Shown here: positions 18,403 to 28,457 of the stretch, in pieces
Layout of the letters: each line of letters begins with the position of its first letter
How positions within the stretch are numbered: position 1 is the stretch's first letter
NCBI RefSeq assembly: GCF_015206815.1
Contig: NZ_JADEXZ010000007.1
Span: 59,762-123,761 of the forward strand
DNA: 64,000 nt
From: Fortiea sp. LEGE XX443
GTDB taxonomy: Bacteria > Cyanobacteriota > Cyanobacteriia > Cyanobacteriales > Nostocaceae
Direction: 5' to 3'
The notes under the pieces: model-generated
The model's database searches: none
Seen by the model: the letters and a program-made list of their open reading frames with translations, nothing else
What the model was told of the DNA's origin: nothing
Translations under genes and position numbers: made by a program

Positions 18403-19026
18403 ATGTTCCCCCAACTACCTCGCTTTGAAACGCAGCAAAATTACCAAAATCAAAAAAGCCTAACGCGCTTATTATTACTATTTTGTTTAGCGATCGCCAT
18501 TACTACTATTCACCCTGTCTTAGCCCACAAAGTGCAAGTATCCGCAGATGTCGGCGCGACTCTACATCTTGAACCTAATGATAATCCTCGTTCTGGCGAA
18601 CCTACACAAACTTGGTTTGCCCTTACCCGCAAAGGTGGACAAGTAATACCTCTGGCTCAATGTAATTGTCAGTTAACAGTTTATGCCGAACCCCATACTC
18701 CTGGAGAGCCAGCACTACTGGAACCATCTTTACAACCAGTAACCGCCGAACGTTTCCAAGGTATTCCCGGAGCCGAAATTACCTTCCCTAAGCCAGGAAT
18801 TTATCAATTACAGCTAAATGGTAAACCAGCAAAAGGGTCAAGTTTCAAACCCTTCAAGCTGGCGTTTGAAGTCACTGTAGCCGCTGGAAGTGTAAACACA
18901 CAAAATATCAATAGTGAAGTTGCCGAGGAAAACACTAGAACTTTACCACTGTGGGCGATCGCTATTCCAGGTCTAGCATTGATAGCGATCGTCTTTGCCG
19001 TCTTTCAAAAGACAAGAAGAAGTTAG
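18403..19026 (+). CDS. Exported protein with C-terminal membrane anchor
   Basis: A 207-residue protein: signal peptide or N-terminal span at about residues 20-42 (ending HPVLA), then a His-starting mature domain (HKVQVSADVGATL) with predicted beta strands (QTWFALTRKGGQVIP, CNCQLTVYAEP, EITFPKPGIYQLQLNG), and a C-terminal span (LPLWAIAIPGLALIAIVFAVF) with a basic tail. The layout recalls CopC/YtkA-like periplasmic beta-sandwich proteins with a tail anchor, but no firm family match is claimed. It follows the UreH-like gene by 40 bp, so the two probably act together in a periplasmic metal-linked process. Confidence 0.7.
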   Translation: MFPQLPRFETQQNYQNQKSLTRLLLLFCLAIAITTIHPVLAHKVQVSADVGATLHLEPNDNPRSGEPTQTWFALTRKGGQVIPLAQCNCQLTVYAEPHTPGEPALLEPSLQPVTAERFQGIPGAEITFPKPGIYQLQLNGKPAKGSSFKPFKLAFEVTVAAGSVNTQNINSEVAEENTRTLPLWAIAIPGLALIAIVFAVFQKTRRS

Positions 19027-19064
19027 TTACATAATAATTGATCCAAATGGGCTGCAAGGGCGCG

Positions 19065-19101
19065 CCTCGATGCGCTCGGCGACCACTGAGCGCAGTCGAG
19101 G
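19065..19101. repeat. Interspersed hairpin repeat
   Basis: Arms CCTCGATGCGCTC (19065-19077) and GAGCGCAGTCGAGG (19088-19101) pair with one bulge. Related sequences (TTCGACT...GCTCAGTGACC) occur inside mfd at about 21733-21755 and at about 52510-52545, so this is a dispersed repeat family. Confidence 0.6.
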
Positions 19102-19141
19102 TGGATCAGAAGTCTCAATTTTTAAATTAGTGCCATTTCCT

Positions 19142-20464
19142 CTATTCCTTAGTCTCATCCTCTTGATTGATCATTGGCACAACCAGCACCTTATCCACTC
19201 GATTACCGTCCATGTCCATCACTTCCACCCGCATCCCTTGCCATTCAAAATGATCTGCTGCTGTGGGGATGCGCCCTAGATGGGTGATGACAAAGCCCCC
19301 CAATGTTTGATAGCTACCGCGTTCTTCCGATTCCCACTCTTCTATCTCAAAAAGTTCAAAGAACTCGTCTACGGATAACATCCCATCCAACAGCCAAGAA
19401 CCATCTTCTCTTTGTACAGCTTGGGGTTCATCCTCTCCAGGTTCAGCGGGAACATCGCCGACAATTTCGCTCATAATGTCGTTTAGGGTGACCAGTCCTT
19501 GAATTACGCCGTATTCATCCACTACCAGCGCCATATGAGTAATGGTTTGCTTGAATAACTCCAACACTTTCAAGCCACGGGTGCTTTCTGGTACAAACAC
19601 AGGCTGTCGCAATCCTACTGTTAAGTCGAGGGATTCATTACGAAAACTTCGGGCGAGTAAGTCAGTGACAGGGATAATACCCAGCACATTATCAAGTCCT
19701 CCCTGACAAACTGGATATCGAGAATAGCCATTTTCACTCATTTTCTGGCGGTTTTCTTCGGCAGTATCTTCTAAATCTAGCCAGACAATATCAGGGCGGG
19801 GTGTCATAAAAGAACTAACAGGCCGATCGCCTAAACGAAAAACTCGCTCTACCATATCCTGTTCCGCTTCCTCAAAAGTTCCGGCTTCTGTTCCTTGCTC
19901 AATCAGGATTTTAATTTCTTCTTGGGTGACTTGCGGCTCTTGTGAGGCTGTAATTCCCAAAATCCGTAACACCATATCTGTGGAAGCACTTAACAAATGT
20001 ACAGCCGGGGAAGCCAAAGCCGCTAAAGCCCGCATGGGAATAGCGACAAAGGCTGCAATTTTTTCTGGGTTGCTTAATGCCAGACGCTTCGGCACTAATT
20101 CCCCGATAATTAAAGATAGGTAAGTGATTATCAAAACTACTATCCCGAAGGATACTGCTTCGCTGTAAGTCGCTAAAACAGGTATAAGTTTTACATATAC
20201 TGCCAGCCGATTAGCGATCGTGGCTCCGCCAAAAGCACCAGTCAAAATACCGATTAAGGAAATTCCGACTTGAACGGTAGACAGGAAATTATTGGGAGAC
20301 TCTGCTAATTTCAATGCTGCCTTAGCCTTGGGATCTCCTTGATTGGCAAGCTGCTGTAGCCTAACCTTACGCGCCGAGACAATTGCCATCTCAGACATCG
20401 AAAAGATCCCGTTGGCAATAATTAGTACCAAAATGATTAAAATTTCAGAAGTGATGGAGGACAT
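19142..20464 (-). CDS. CNNM/CorC-type transporter-associated membrane protein
   Basis: A 440-residue protein of the hemolysin-C/CNNM family. An N-terminal DUF21 domain has four hydrophobic segments (about residues 5-190, with NGIFSMSEMAIVSAR and LIIGELVPKRLAL). It is followed by a CBS pair (FMTPRPDIVWLDLED and MALVVDEYGVIQGLVTLNDIM, about 215-335) and a C-terminal CorC_HlyC domain (GSWLLDGMLSVDEFFELF, GGFVITHLGRIPTA). The family controls Mg2+ or other divalent-cation transport, and the CBS pair probably senses nucleotide. The name hemolysin is historical. The gene stands alone. Confidence 0.9.
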   Translation of the reverse strand: MSSITSEILIILVLIIANGIFSMSEMAIVSARKVRLQQLANQGDPKAKAALKLAESPNNFLSTVQVGISLIGILTGAFGGATIANRLAVYVKLIPVLATYSEAVSFGIVVLIITYLSLIIGELVPKRLALSNPEKIAAFVAIPMRALAALASPAVHLLSASTDMVLRILGITASQEPQVTQEEIKILIEQGTEAGTFEEAEQDMVERVFRLGDRPVSSFMTPRPDIVWLDLEDTAEENRQKMSENGYSRYPVCQGGLDNVLGIIPVTDLLARSFRNESLDLTVGLRQPVFVPESTRGLKVLELFKQTITHMALVVDEYGVIQGLVTLNDIMSEIVGDVPAEPGEDEPQAVQREDGSWLLDGMLSVDEFFELFEIEEWESEERGSYQTLGGFVITHLGRIPTAADHFEWQGMRVEVMDMDGNRVDKVLVVPMINQEDETKE

Positions 20465-20689
20465 GTTTGGATTTGCCGCTATAGGGAGCGAACTCTGCTT
20501 AACCCCTAGTATCTAGTATTAAATTAAAGTGCTGTCATAAATTCTTTGACTATACACAAAGTCGTAGTTTAGCTTTGAAAGTTATATATTTATATTTCAA
20601 TCATCATTCTTCCACAGAAGTAATAACAGAGGTATTAACACTTTTAAAATGGTGAACATAAACCACCCATAAATTTTCTGATCACCGAA

Positions 20690-20885
20690 GAGGCAGAGGG
20701 GAAGGGGGCAGGGAGCAGGGGGAGCAAGCCCTTCCTCTCTGCGCGGAGTGTTCGCGTAGCGTGCCGTTAGGCAAGCGGAGCATGGGTAAGAAGCCCCGCC
20801 CTTCCAGGGCGCTCGGCTGGGGCGGGGTACAAGCTTTGTCCCAGTCTCTCCCCCCTGCTCCCCGCTCCCTGCTCCCCTGCTTCTT
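20690..20885. repeat. Composite GC-rich inverted-repeat element
   Basis: Between the CNNM gene and mfd lies about 200 bp far richer in G and C than its surroundings. Outer arms GGGCAGGGAGCAGGGGGAGC (from 20707) and the matching GCTCCC-rich block before 20880 form a long imperfect inverted repeat. Inside are GCCCCGCCC/GGGGCGGGG arms (about 20792-20827) and a block related to the repeat at 2087. All three frames on the minus strand are open here only because of this composition; I do not treat them as genes. Confidence 0.65.
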
Positions 20886-20917
20886 TTGACCAACGACTTC
20901 CACCTCTAGTAGAACTT

Positions 20918-23900
20918 ATGGCATTTTCTTCCATTGTGCGTGCCTTGGCGCGATCGCCACTCACCACAGAACTGCTTTCCAAGCTCAATCGGCAACAAAA
21001 TTTACGATTAAATGGGATTTCTCGCCTACCCAAGGGCTTGGTAGCGTCGGCACTAGCACAAAATTCAGGCAGGAATTTATTTGTTGTCTGTGCCACGCTG
21101 GAGGAAGCTGGACGCGCCTATGCACAGTTAGAAGCGATGGGATGGCAAACAGTACATTTTTACCCCACTTCTGAGGCATCCCCTTACGAACCCTTTGATC
21201 CCGAAACAGAAATGACTTGGGGACAAATGCAAGTGTTAGCAGATTTGGTGAAGAGTCAAGATTTAATGACGAATGGCAACGAACAACAGGCGAAAATCGC
21301 AGTTGTTGCCACTACAGGAGCATTACAACCCCATTTACCACCACCAGCAGCTTTCACACCTTTGAGCTTCACCCTGAAGAAGGGAATGGAATTTGACCTT
21401 AATACCTTCAGTACCAAAATTACGACTTTGGGTTACGAACGAGTACCTCTAGTAGAAACAGAAGGACAGTGGAGCCGACGCGGTGATATTGTCGATATTT
21501 TCCCCGTTTCTTCAGAATTACCAGTGCGTTTGGAGTGGTTTGGCGACGAAATCGAAAAACTCCGAGAATTTGATCCGACAACTCAACGTTCTGCCCTTGA
21601 CAAAATTGAACAAGTCGTGCTTACTCCGACTAGCTTTACTCCGATCATCCTGGATGCACTCAAGGGTAATGTTGAGTTCCAAACTTTTCTTAAAGAAGAA
21701 CCAAACTCAGACTCAGCACTCAGCACTCACACTTCGACTTCGCTCAGTGACCAGGACTCAGCACTCCTAGAAGGAAGTCGGCGATTTTTGGGGTTAGCTT
21801 TTGAAAAACCAGCATCGATTCTGGATTACTTACCCGAAAATACTTTAATTGCTATTGATGAACCAGAACAGTGTCATGCACATAGCGATCGCTGGGTGGA
21901 AAATGCAGAGGAACAATGGTCGCTAGGAACTGGAGAATTAGATTTGGGTTCCCTACAATTGCCCAAAATCCATCGTTCTTTTGAAGACTGTCTGGGGGAA
22001 GTTACCCAATTTCCGACTATATATTTATCAGAACTAGCAGAGGAAAATAACGGGATTAATTTAGCTAGTCGCGCTGTACCAGTTACACCGCATCAATTTG
22101 GTAAACTTGCCGAAACATTACGCCAAGAACGCGATCGCAATTTCTCAATCTGGCTAATTTCTGCCCAACCTTCCCGTTCTGTATCTCTTCTCCAAGAACA
22201 CGATTGTCCGGCGCAGTTTATCCCCAATCCCCGCGATTACCAAGCCATTGAAAAGCAGCAAATCAACCATGTTCCCGTCGCCCTCAAATATTCTGGGTTG
22301 GCGGAACTAGAAGGTTTTATCTTACCGACATATCGCTTGGTAGTTGTCACCGACCGCGAATTTTATGGTCAGCACTCCCTAGCTACACCAGGGTATATCC
22401 GCAAACGTCGCAAAGCTGCTTCTAAGCAAGTTGACCCCAATAAACTGCGTCCAGGGGATTATGTAGTTCACAGAAGCCACGGAATTGGGAAATTTGTCAA
22501 GTTAGAAAGTTTGACATTTAACGACGAAACCCGTGATTACATAGTTGTGCAGTATGCTGACGGTCTTTTGAGAGTGGCGGCTGATCAAGTAGGTTCCTTG
22601 TCTCGCTTCCGCAGCAGTGGCGATAAAGCCCCAGAACTGCACAAAATGACTGGGAAAGCTTGGGATAATACTAAGAACCGTGTCCGCAAAGCCATCAAGA
22701 AATTAGCGGTAGATTTGCTGAAACTATACGCCGCGCGATCGCAACAACAAGGTTTTGCCTATCCTCAAGATATGCCTTGGCAAGAGGAAATGGAAGATTC
22801 CTTTCCCTACCAACCTACCACCGACCAACTTAAAGCCGTCCAAGATGTGAAACGAGACATGGAAAGCGATCGCCCAATGGATCGTTTAGTTTGTGGTGAC
22901 GTTGGTTTCGGTAAAACTGAAGTTGCAATCCGCGCCATATTCAAAGCCGTGACTTCTGGTAAACAAGTCGCACTCCTCGCACCTACCACAATCTTGACTC
23001 AGCAACACTACCACACCCTCAAAGAACGTTTTGCTCCTTATCCTGTTAATGTCGGCTTACTCAACCGCTTCCGCAGTGCAGAAGAACGCCGCAATATTCA
23101 AAAACGCCTGGCCACGGGTGAGTTAGATATAGTTGTGGGAACACACCAACTCTTAGGGAAAGGCGTGTCATTCCGCGACTTAGGTTTGTTAGTGGTAGAT
23201 GAAGAACAACGGTTTGGGGTGAACCAAAAAGAAAAAATTAAATCTTTAAAAACTCAGGTGGACGTACTGACTCTTTCCGCCACACCCATTCCCCGCACTT
23301 TGTATATGTCCTTGTCAGGAATTCGGGAAATGAGTTTGATTACCACACCACCCCCAACCCGAAGACCAATTCAAACCCATCTTTCACCCTTGAACCCGGA
23401 AAGTGTCCGCAGTGCAATTCGCCAAGAACTCGATCGCGGCGGACAGGTTTTTTATGTTGTCCCGCGAGTTGAAGGGATTGAAGAGACTACAGCACAATTG
23501 CGGGAAATGATACCGGGAGGCAGATTTGCGATCGCTCACGGGCAGATGGACGAAAGCGAGTTAGAATCAACCATGCTCACTTTCAGCAATGGCGACGCAG
23601 ATATTTTGGTGTGTACGACAATTATTGAATCTGGGTTAGATATTCCCCGCGTTAACACCATCTTAATTGAAGACGCTCACCGCTTTGGTTTAGCGCAACT
23701 ATATCAATTGCGTGGTCGTGTCGGACGTGCAGGTATTCAAGCCCATGCTTGGTTATTTTATCCCAAGCAGCGAACATTATCTGATGCGGCGCGGCAACGG
23801 TTACGGGCAATTCAAGAATTTACTCAACTCGGTTCAGGATATCAACTAGCCATGCGCGACATGGAAATCCGCGGAGTGGGTAACTTGCTGGGTGCAGAAC

Positions 23901-24460
23901 AATCTGGTCAAATGGAGGCGATCGGTTTTGATTTGTACATGGAAATGTTAGAGGAAGCAATTCGAGAAATTCGCGGTCAAGAAATTCCCCAAGTTGACGA
24001 TACGCAAATCGACCTCAACCTCACCGCATTTATCCCCACCGATTACATCCCTGATATTGACCAAAAGATGAGTGCGTACCGTGCAGTAGCAGCGGCGAAA
24101 TCCAAAGAAGAAATAACACAGATTGCAGCTGAATGGAGCGATCGCTATGGTACTTTACCCGTACCAGCTAATCAACTGTTGCGGGTCATGGAACTCAAAC
24201 AGTTAGCGAAAAAATTAGGATTTAGCCGCATCAAACCAGAAAACAAACAACACGTAATTTTAGAAACACCAATGGAAGAACCTGCATGGAATTTACTTGC
24301 AGCCAACTTACCAGAACATCTCAAAACCCGCTTTGTTTACTCTCCTGGTAAAGTCACAGTCCGCGGTTTAGCTGTGATGAAAGCCGACCAACAATTGCAA
24401 AGTTTAATTGATGCGATGGGAAGAATGCAGGGAGCGATCGCCGAAGCGGCTGTTGTTTAA
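20918..24460 (+). CDS. mfd: Transcription-repair coupling factor
   Basis: A 1180-residue Mfd. It removes RNA polymerase stalled at lesions and recruits UvrA for nucleotide excision repair. Order: UvrB-like N-terminal domains ([49 protein letters not shown]), the RNA polymerase-interacting domain ([17 protein letters not shown]), and helicase motifs I ([15 protein letters not shown]), Ia ([11 protein letters not shown]), II ([10 protein letters not shown]), III ([13 protein letters not shown]) and VI (QLRGRVGR). The C-terminal TRCF domain is present ([14 protein letters not shown]). Residues about 263-287 ([19 protein letters not shown]) are encoded by a heptamer and hairpin repeat that entered the gene in frame. 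Confidence 0.96.
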   Translation: MAFSSIVRALARSPLTTELLSKLNRQQNLRLNGISRLPKGLVASALAQNSGRNLFVVCATLEEAGRAYAQLEAMGWQTVHFYPTSEASPYEPFDPETEMTWGQMQVLADLVKSQDLMTNGNEQQAKIAVVATTGALQPHLPPPAAFTPLSFTLKKGMEFDLNTFSTKITTLGYERVPLVETEGQWSRRGDIVDIFPVSSELPVRLEWFGDEIEKLREFDPTTQRSALDKIEQVVLTPTSFTPIILDALKGNVEFQTFLKEEPNSDSALSTHTSTSLSDQDSALLEGSRRFLGLAFEKPASILDYLPENTLIAIDEPEQCHAHSDRWVENAEEQWSLGTGELDLGSLQLPKIHRSFEDCLGEVTQFPTIYLSELAEENNGINLASRAVPVTPHQFGKLAETLRQERDRNFSIWLISAQPSRSVSLLQEHDCPAQFIPNPRDYQAIEKQQINHVPVALKYSGLAELEGFILPTYRLVVVTDREFYGQHSLATPGYIRKRRKAASKQVDPNKLRPGDYVVHRSHGIGKFVKLESLTFNDETRDYIVVQYADGLLRVAADQVGSLSRFRSSGDKAPELHKMTGKAWDNTKNRVRKAIKKLAVDLLKLYAARSQQQGFAYPQDMPWQEEMEDSFPYQPTTDQLKAVQDVKRDMESDRPMDRLVCGDVGFGKTEVAIRAIFKAVTSGKQVALLAPTTILTQQHYHTLKERFAPYPVNVGLLNRFRSAEERRNIQKRLATGELDIVVGTHQLLGKGVSFRDLGLLVVDEEQRFGVNQKEKIKSLKTQVDVLTLSATPIPRTLYMSLSGIREMSLITTPPPTRRPIQTHLSPLNPESVRSAIRQELDRGGQVFYVVPRVEGIEETTAQLREMIPGGRFAIAHGQMDESELESTMLTFSNGDADILVCTTIIESGLDIPRVNTILIEDAHRFGLAQLYQLRGRVGRAGIQAHAWLFYPKQRTLSDAARQRLRAIQEFTQLGSGYQLAMRDMEIRGVGNLLGAEQSGQMEAIGFDLYMEMLEEAIREIRGQEIPQVDDTQIDLNLTAFIPTDYIPDIDQKMSAYRAVAAAKSKEEITQIAAEWSDRYGTLPVPANQLLRVMELKQLAKKLGFSRIKPENKQHVILETPMEEPAWNLLAANLPEHLKTRFVYSPGKVTVRGLAVMKADQQLQSLIDAMGRMQGAIAEAAVV
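21708..21770 (+). repeat. Repeat insertion inside mfd
   Basis: CTCAGCA heptamers (three full copies) and a TTCGACTTCGCTCAGTGACC word, the same as in intergenic repeats of this window, lie within the mfd reading frame without breaking it. They encode a Ser/Thr/Asp-rich loop. Confidence 0.7.
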
Positions 24461-24495
24461 ATAGTAAATTAGGATTAATCATCAATTGGAGCTAT

Positions 24496-24720
24496 ATGTC
24501 AAACTTACTGAGCAGAATTACAATTAATCCCAAACAATGCGGTGGTCGCCCATGTATTCGAGGCATGAGAATTAGGGTGTCAGATGTATTAGACTTATTT
24601 GCTGTTGGACTTAATGCAGAACAAATATTAGAAGAAATGCCTGATCTAGAAGCAGATGACCTCAAAGCAGCACTACTATATGCTTCGCGGAAGCTGAATC
24701 ATCCAGTGTTAGTAGCATGA
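24496..24720 (+). CDS. DUF433 antitoxin-like protein
   Basis: A 74-residue protein with the DUF433 core: ITINPKQCGGRPCIRGMRIRV, VLDLFAVGLNAEQILEEMP and DLEADDLKAALLYA. DUF433 proteins have a winged-helix-like fold and are regularly encoded before DUF5615 PIN-like proteins as presumed antitoxin and toxin. The stop overlaps the next start (ATGA at 24717-24720), which indicates translational coupling. ATG at 24496 is preceded by GGAGC. Confidence 0.85.
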   Translation: MSNLLSRITINPKQCGGRPCIRGMRIRVSDVLDLFAVGLNAEQILEEMPDLEADDLKAALLYASRKLNHPVLVA

Positions 24721-25055
24721 CAATCTGGATAGATGCACATTTATCGCCTGCCATTGCGACTTGGATCAGCAACACTTTTGGTATAACAGCTTTAGCTTTA
24801 CGCGATGTTGGTCTGAGAGATGCTGAAGACCTTGAGATTTTTGAGGCAGCAAAAACTCAAGGAGTTATCTTTGTAACTAAGGATAGCGACTTTGTTGACT
24901 TGGTTGAGTGTCTGGGAACACCACCGCAAATTATCTGGTTGACGTGCGGAAATACCTCAAATTCTCGGTTACAAGAGATTTTAATTGCTACTTTGCCAAA
25001 AGCGTTAGAGCTTTTGCGAACAGGTGAAACGTTAGTCGAAATCAGTGGAGAATAG
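24717..25055 (+). CDS. DUF5615 PIN-like toxin candidate
   Basis: A 112-residue protein of the DUF5615 (Mut7-C-like PIN) type. MTIWIDAHLSPAIATWI carries the first acidic residue, LRDAEDLEIFEAAK the middle ones, and VIFVTKDSDFVDLVECLG the last D-S-D motif; together they fit a PIN-type metal nuclease site. It overlaps the DUF433 gene by four bases, so the two form a module. A toxic RNase activity is inferred from family and context only. An Uma2 gene follows 15 bp later. Confidence 0.85.
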   Translation: MTIWIDAHLSPAIATWISNTFGITALALRDVGLRDAEDLEIFEAAKTQGVIFVTKDSDFVDLVECLGTPPQIIWLTCGNTSNSRLQEILIATLPKALELLRTGETLVEISGE

Positions 25056-25070
25056 GAAAGGTAGTCGCCA

Positions 25071-25634
25071 ATGGTACAGACACCAGCAAAAAATTTGACA
25101 TTAGAGGAGTTTCTCAAACTACCAGAAACTAAACCCGCTAGTGAGTATATTGATGGACAGATTATTCAGAAATCCATACCAAAAGGTGAACACAGTACAA
25201 TTCAAGGTGAACTAATTATTACCATCAATGGAGTTACTAAGCCGCAGAAAATCGCGCGAGCATTTCCAGAGTTGTGCTGCATTTTTGCCGGACGTGCGAT
25301 CGTTCCAGATGTATCTGTGTTTCTTTGGGAGAGAATTCCGCGAAATGAGAACGGAGGTGTGGCAAATATTTTTGCACTAGCACCCGATTGGATAATTGAA
25401 ATCCTTTCCCCTGAGCAAAGCCAAAGTAAGGTCATTGCTAAAATTCTGCACTCTTTGAAGCATGGAACTCAAATGGGTTGGCTCATTGACCCAACTGAAA
25501 GAGTAGTATTTGTATATTTCTCAAACCGGCCACCAGAGTTATTTGATAAACCAGAACAGGTAATTCCTGTGCCATCTTTTGCAAGTGAGTTACAGCTTAC
25601 AGTAGGTGATTTATTCGGTTGGCTATTAGAGTAA
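25071..25634 (+). CDS. Uma2-family nuclease-like protein
   Basis: A 187-residue Uma2 (DUF820) protein: LTLEEFLKLPETKPASEYIDG, KSIPKGEHSTIQ, AIVPDVSVFLWERIP (D of the site), WIIEILSPEQSQ (E) and LKHGTQMGWLIDP. The second Uma2 gene of this window, it begins 15 bp after the DUF5615 gene, so it may be co-transcribed with that toxin-antitoxin-like pair. Function of the family is unproven. Confidence 0.85.
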   Translation: MVQTPAKNLTLEEFLKLPETKPASEYIDGQIIQKSIPKGEHSTIQGELIITINGVTKPQKIARAFPELCCIFAGRAIVPDVSVFLWERIPRNENGGVANIFALAPDWIIEILSPEQSQSKVIAKILHSLKHGTQMGWLIDPTERVVFVYFSNRPPELFDKPEQVIPVPSFASELQLTVGDLFGWLLE

Positions 25635-25709
25635 AAGCGAAAATTTATACAATAGTTTAAGTAATATTTGTAGTTAAAATTTTTTCTAATAATTTATTTA
25701 GGTGAAACC

Positions 25710-26516
25710 ATGCCAAAGCCATTTGTTGAAAGATTTCGCAAATATTTAATAGATATCACCCAAGTCTTGCGAGGAGAAGCTTCTGTTTCCAGTATTTTTC
25801 CCAATACAACTGATAATGGGCAAAGTAAAGAACGCATTTTTCTTGAGGTACTTAAGCAGCATATACCAAGCTCATGTAATATATTTTTGGGTGGGTTTTT
25901 ATTTAACTTGGATGGAGAGGAATCCAAGCAAATTGATATTATTATATCCGACTATCACAGTCTAAAGTTTGATGCTCTTAATAAAGATGGGGAAGGAAAA
26001 TCGTTTGCTTGTATAGACGGTACAGTTGGAATTGTTTCAGTGAAGTCCTCTTTAAATAAAAAAGATATGTTCGATGCACTAGACAACATTGCATCCATTC
26101 CAAGAGGTACTTCTCTAAATCCAAACAATGCAGATCCTTCCATTGATATGGAGGGCATGAGCGATGGCTTGTTAAAGGTTATATTTGCGCTAGATGGTGC
26201 CAGTTCTGACACTACTAGTGAGTATATTGAAGAGTTTTACACACAGTACCCGGAAATACCACTGGATAGAAGACCAGATTATATACATATATTAGGAAAA
26301 TATTCGTGGGTAAGGTTAATAAGACCTTTAAACACTGATGACGGTATACTCATGCCCAAAGGTACTTTTTATTTACGTGAGTATGATGCGGATCTATTCT
26401 TTATTTCTTCGCTAATAATTAGCATAGAACAAATAGGAAGGTTGCATCGACATATTTTTTACGACTACACAAAGATATTTGAACTAGCAGTTCCTCCTGC
26501 TAATGCTAAAATCTAG
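25710..26516 (+). CDS. DUF6602-type nuclease-fold protein
   Basis: A 268-residue protein that resembles DUF6602 proteins. A conserved-looking core reads SKERIFLEVLKQHIPS, then QIDIIISDYHS, then GIVSVKSSL; the E, D and V-K-S spacing fits a PD-(D/E)XK nuclease core. The C-terminal part (YIHILGKYSWVRLIRP and FISSLIISIEQIGRLH) is predicted mixed alpha/beta. Such genes are often accessory, near defence or mobile islands. Here it stands alone behind the DUF433/DUF5615/Uma2 cluster. Family call moderately sure, function unknown. Confidence 0.65.
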   Translation: MPKPFVERFRKYLIDITQVLRGEASVSSIFPNTTDNGQSKERIFLEVLKQHIPSSCNIFLGGFLFNLDGEESKQIDIIISDYHSLKFDALNKDGEGKSFACIDGTVGIVSVKSSLNKKDMFDALDNIASIPRGTSLNPNNADPSIDMEGMSDGLLKVIFALDGASSDTTSEYIEEFYTQYPEIPLDRRPDYIHILGKYSWVRLIRPLNTDDGILMPKGTFYLREYDADLFFISSLIISIEQIGRLHRHIFYDYTKIFELAVPPANAKI

Positions 26517-26702
26517 CTCTACTTACTTTGTTATTTATACTTCATTTTAAACAGTGGTAAGTACATCAATTCGCGGAGGTAAATTAGTTTGATGCCTTAT
26601 TTATAAAAATTCCAAAATCATCACGCATTCATGCAACGCATAAAAATGGGAAGTAACATCAATTACTTCCCTCATCTTTTCTGAATTATCTGCAATTAAT
26701 TT

Positions 26703-27875
26703 TTAGTATTCTGGAACTGACGCATCTACTTCCCGACTCCACGCAGTAATCCCGCCTTTGACATTTGTTCCTGTAATTCCCGCTTCCTTGAGGATGCTGA
26801 GGGCTTTGGCAGAGCGTCCACCCATCTTACAATGGGCAATTAAGCGGTGGCCGTTGAGTAATTCTTTCACCTTAGCTACGCCATCGCCGTTTTCAATATC
26901 TGGTAGTGGTACTAACACTGAACCAGGAATTTTAGCAATATCGTATTCGTGCGGGTTGCGGACATCTAGCAATACAAAATCTTTTGCACCGCTATCTAGC
27001 AAAGCTTTCAATTCCGTAACATTCATTTCCGCAATTTCTTGCTGTTGTTTCGCTTCTTCAGCCATAGCTTGAGGAATACCGCAGAATTGTTCGTAGTCTA
27101 TCAACTTTTCAATAACTGGACGGATGGGGTTGGGACGCAGTTTCAACTCCCGGAATTTCATTTCTAAGGCGTTGTATAGCAAAAGTCGTCCACTTAAAGT
27201 ATTGCCATTTCCGAGGATGATTTTGACAGTTTCCGTTGCTTGGATAACACCAATCATTCCTGGCAAAATTCCCAAAACTCCGCCTTCTGCACAGGAAGGA
27301 ACCATTCCTGGTGGTGGTGGTTCGGGGTATAAGTCACGGTAGTTCGGCCCGTCTTCGTAGTTAAATACTGTTGCTTGGCCTTCAAAGCGGAAAATTGAAC
27401 CGTAAACATTTGGCTTGTTCAGCAACACACAAGCGTCGTTGACTAAATATCTAGTGGGGAAGTTATCAGTACCATCCACCACGATATCGTAAGGTCTAAT
27501 GATATCTAAGGCATTCTCGGAACTCAGGCGAGTTTCGTATAAATCAACCTGACAATGGGGGTTAATTTCGTGAATGCGGTTTTTTGCAGATTCAATTTTA
27601 GGTTTACCTACCCAAGAAGTCCCGTGAATAACTTGGCGTTGCAGGTTAGAAGTATCAACAACATCAAAATCAACAATACCAATGCGTCCGATACCTGCTG
27701 CTGCTAAATATAGCAGTAGTGGTGAACCGAGTCCGCCTGTACCGATACACAGTACACTAGCCGCTTTCAGGCGTTTTTGTCCCTCTAGCCCGACTTCTGG
27801 CAAAATCAGGTGGCGGGAGTAACGTTCGTAGTCGTCTTTAGTCAGCTGGATTTGATCCAGATTGGGATTTAACAT
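26703..27875 (-). CDS. moeB: MoeB/ThiF adenylyltransferase with rhodanese domain
   Basis: A 390-residue E1-like enzyme that adenylates the C-terminal glycine of a sulfur carrier (MoaD or ThiS). The adenylation domain has YSRHLILPEVGLEGQ, IGTGGLGSPLLLYLAAAG (nucleotide-binding glycines) and VDGTDNFPTRYLVND, then PSCAEGGVLG and FCGIP, which may give metal-binding cysteines. The C-terminal rhodanese domain (about residues 285-388) ends in LIAHCKMGGRSA with the persulfide Cys. The JAMM peptidase gene upstream on the same strand (29972-30430) is a typical partner; here the two are separated by a 2 kb insertion. Confidence 0.93.
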   Translation of the reverse strand: MLNPNLDQIQLTKDDYERYSRHLILPEVGLEGQKRLKAASVLCIGTGGLGSPLLLYLAAAGIGRIGIVDFDVVDTSNLQRQVIHGTSWVGKPKIESAKNRIHEINPHCQVDLYETRLSSENALDIIRPYDIVVDGTDNFPTRYLVNDACVLLNKPNVYGSIFRFEGQATVFNYEDGPNYRDLYPEPPPPGMVPSCAEGGVLGILPGMIGVIQATETVKIILGNGNTLSGRLLLYNALEMKFRELKLRPNPIRPVIEKLIDYEQFCGIPQAMAEEAKQQQEIAEMNVTELKALLDSGAKDFVLLDVRNPHEYDIAKIPGSVLVPLPDIENGDGVAKVKELLNGHRLIAHCKMGGRSAKALSILKEAGITGTNVKGGITAWSREVDASVPEY

Positions 27876-28457
27876 AGCAGTTTTGCTGTGGACGAGCGGA
27901 TTCTTAATCCTATCGAAAAATGATGTCTTTATTTAACTAAGTAGTTAAATTTAACGTGAGTTCGACGGAGATCGCAGAAGCAAAAAGCTTGCTACGAAAG
28001 GAAAAAGAACAATTTGAACGTTAAATATTTTACCAAAATAATTGTTATATGCAGAGAGATCATTTTGATAGTGTTAATGAACACACTTGTAATTGCTATT
28101 TTTCAAAAATGCTCGATCAGTATCAATTCTGTTGCATATGAGTTGTAATTGAGGATCAATCAGTTTATTGTTTATGCAAATAACTTAAGTTGCCGTTTAA
28201 AGGTTGTGTAGTGTAAACATAACCTGTATTTCAAAAATAAAATATGATTTCTATATGAGGTCAAACGATCCTTTTCAAACATACTCTGATATTAGGGTTA
28301 TTGTTCTTGAACTCATACTCATATCTGTCTTGAAAGTAATACCGTTAGTGTAGCGAGGCATTATCTCATGCTAAGTGTTGTTATGGTATGACTTATGTAA
28401 TTGTTAGAAAATTGATTATTTTGTGTCTCTTCAAAACAACAGAAGTTAGTATTAGCG
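27876..28457. other. Intergenic region between moeB and the glycosyltransferase
   Basis: Apart from the IS982-type end at 27953-28016, no gene is seen. The rest is AT-rich. It should contain the divergent promoters of moeB and the glycosyltransferase gene, but no pair of hexamers was convincing. Confidence 0.45.
27953..28016 (+). mobile_element. Solo left end of an IS982-type element
   Basis: AACGTGAGTTCGACGGAGAT and the following 44 bases match 29695-29757 closely (same words GGAGATCGCA, CAAAAAGCTTGC, GAAAGGAAAAAGAAC). The latter is the left end of an IS982 remnant. Only the end is present here; no transposase code follows. Confidence 0.6.

Noticed and set aside
20597..21096. Overlapping minus-strand ORFs of 73 to 109 codons
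   Set aside because: They arise from the GC-rich inverted-repeat element and the antisense of mfd; no ribosome sites or domains.
25202..25435. Minus-strand ORF in the Uma2 gene, and similar antisense ORFs across the window
   Set aside because: They are shadows of convincing genes on the other strand.
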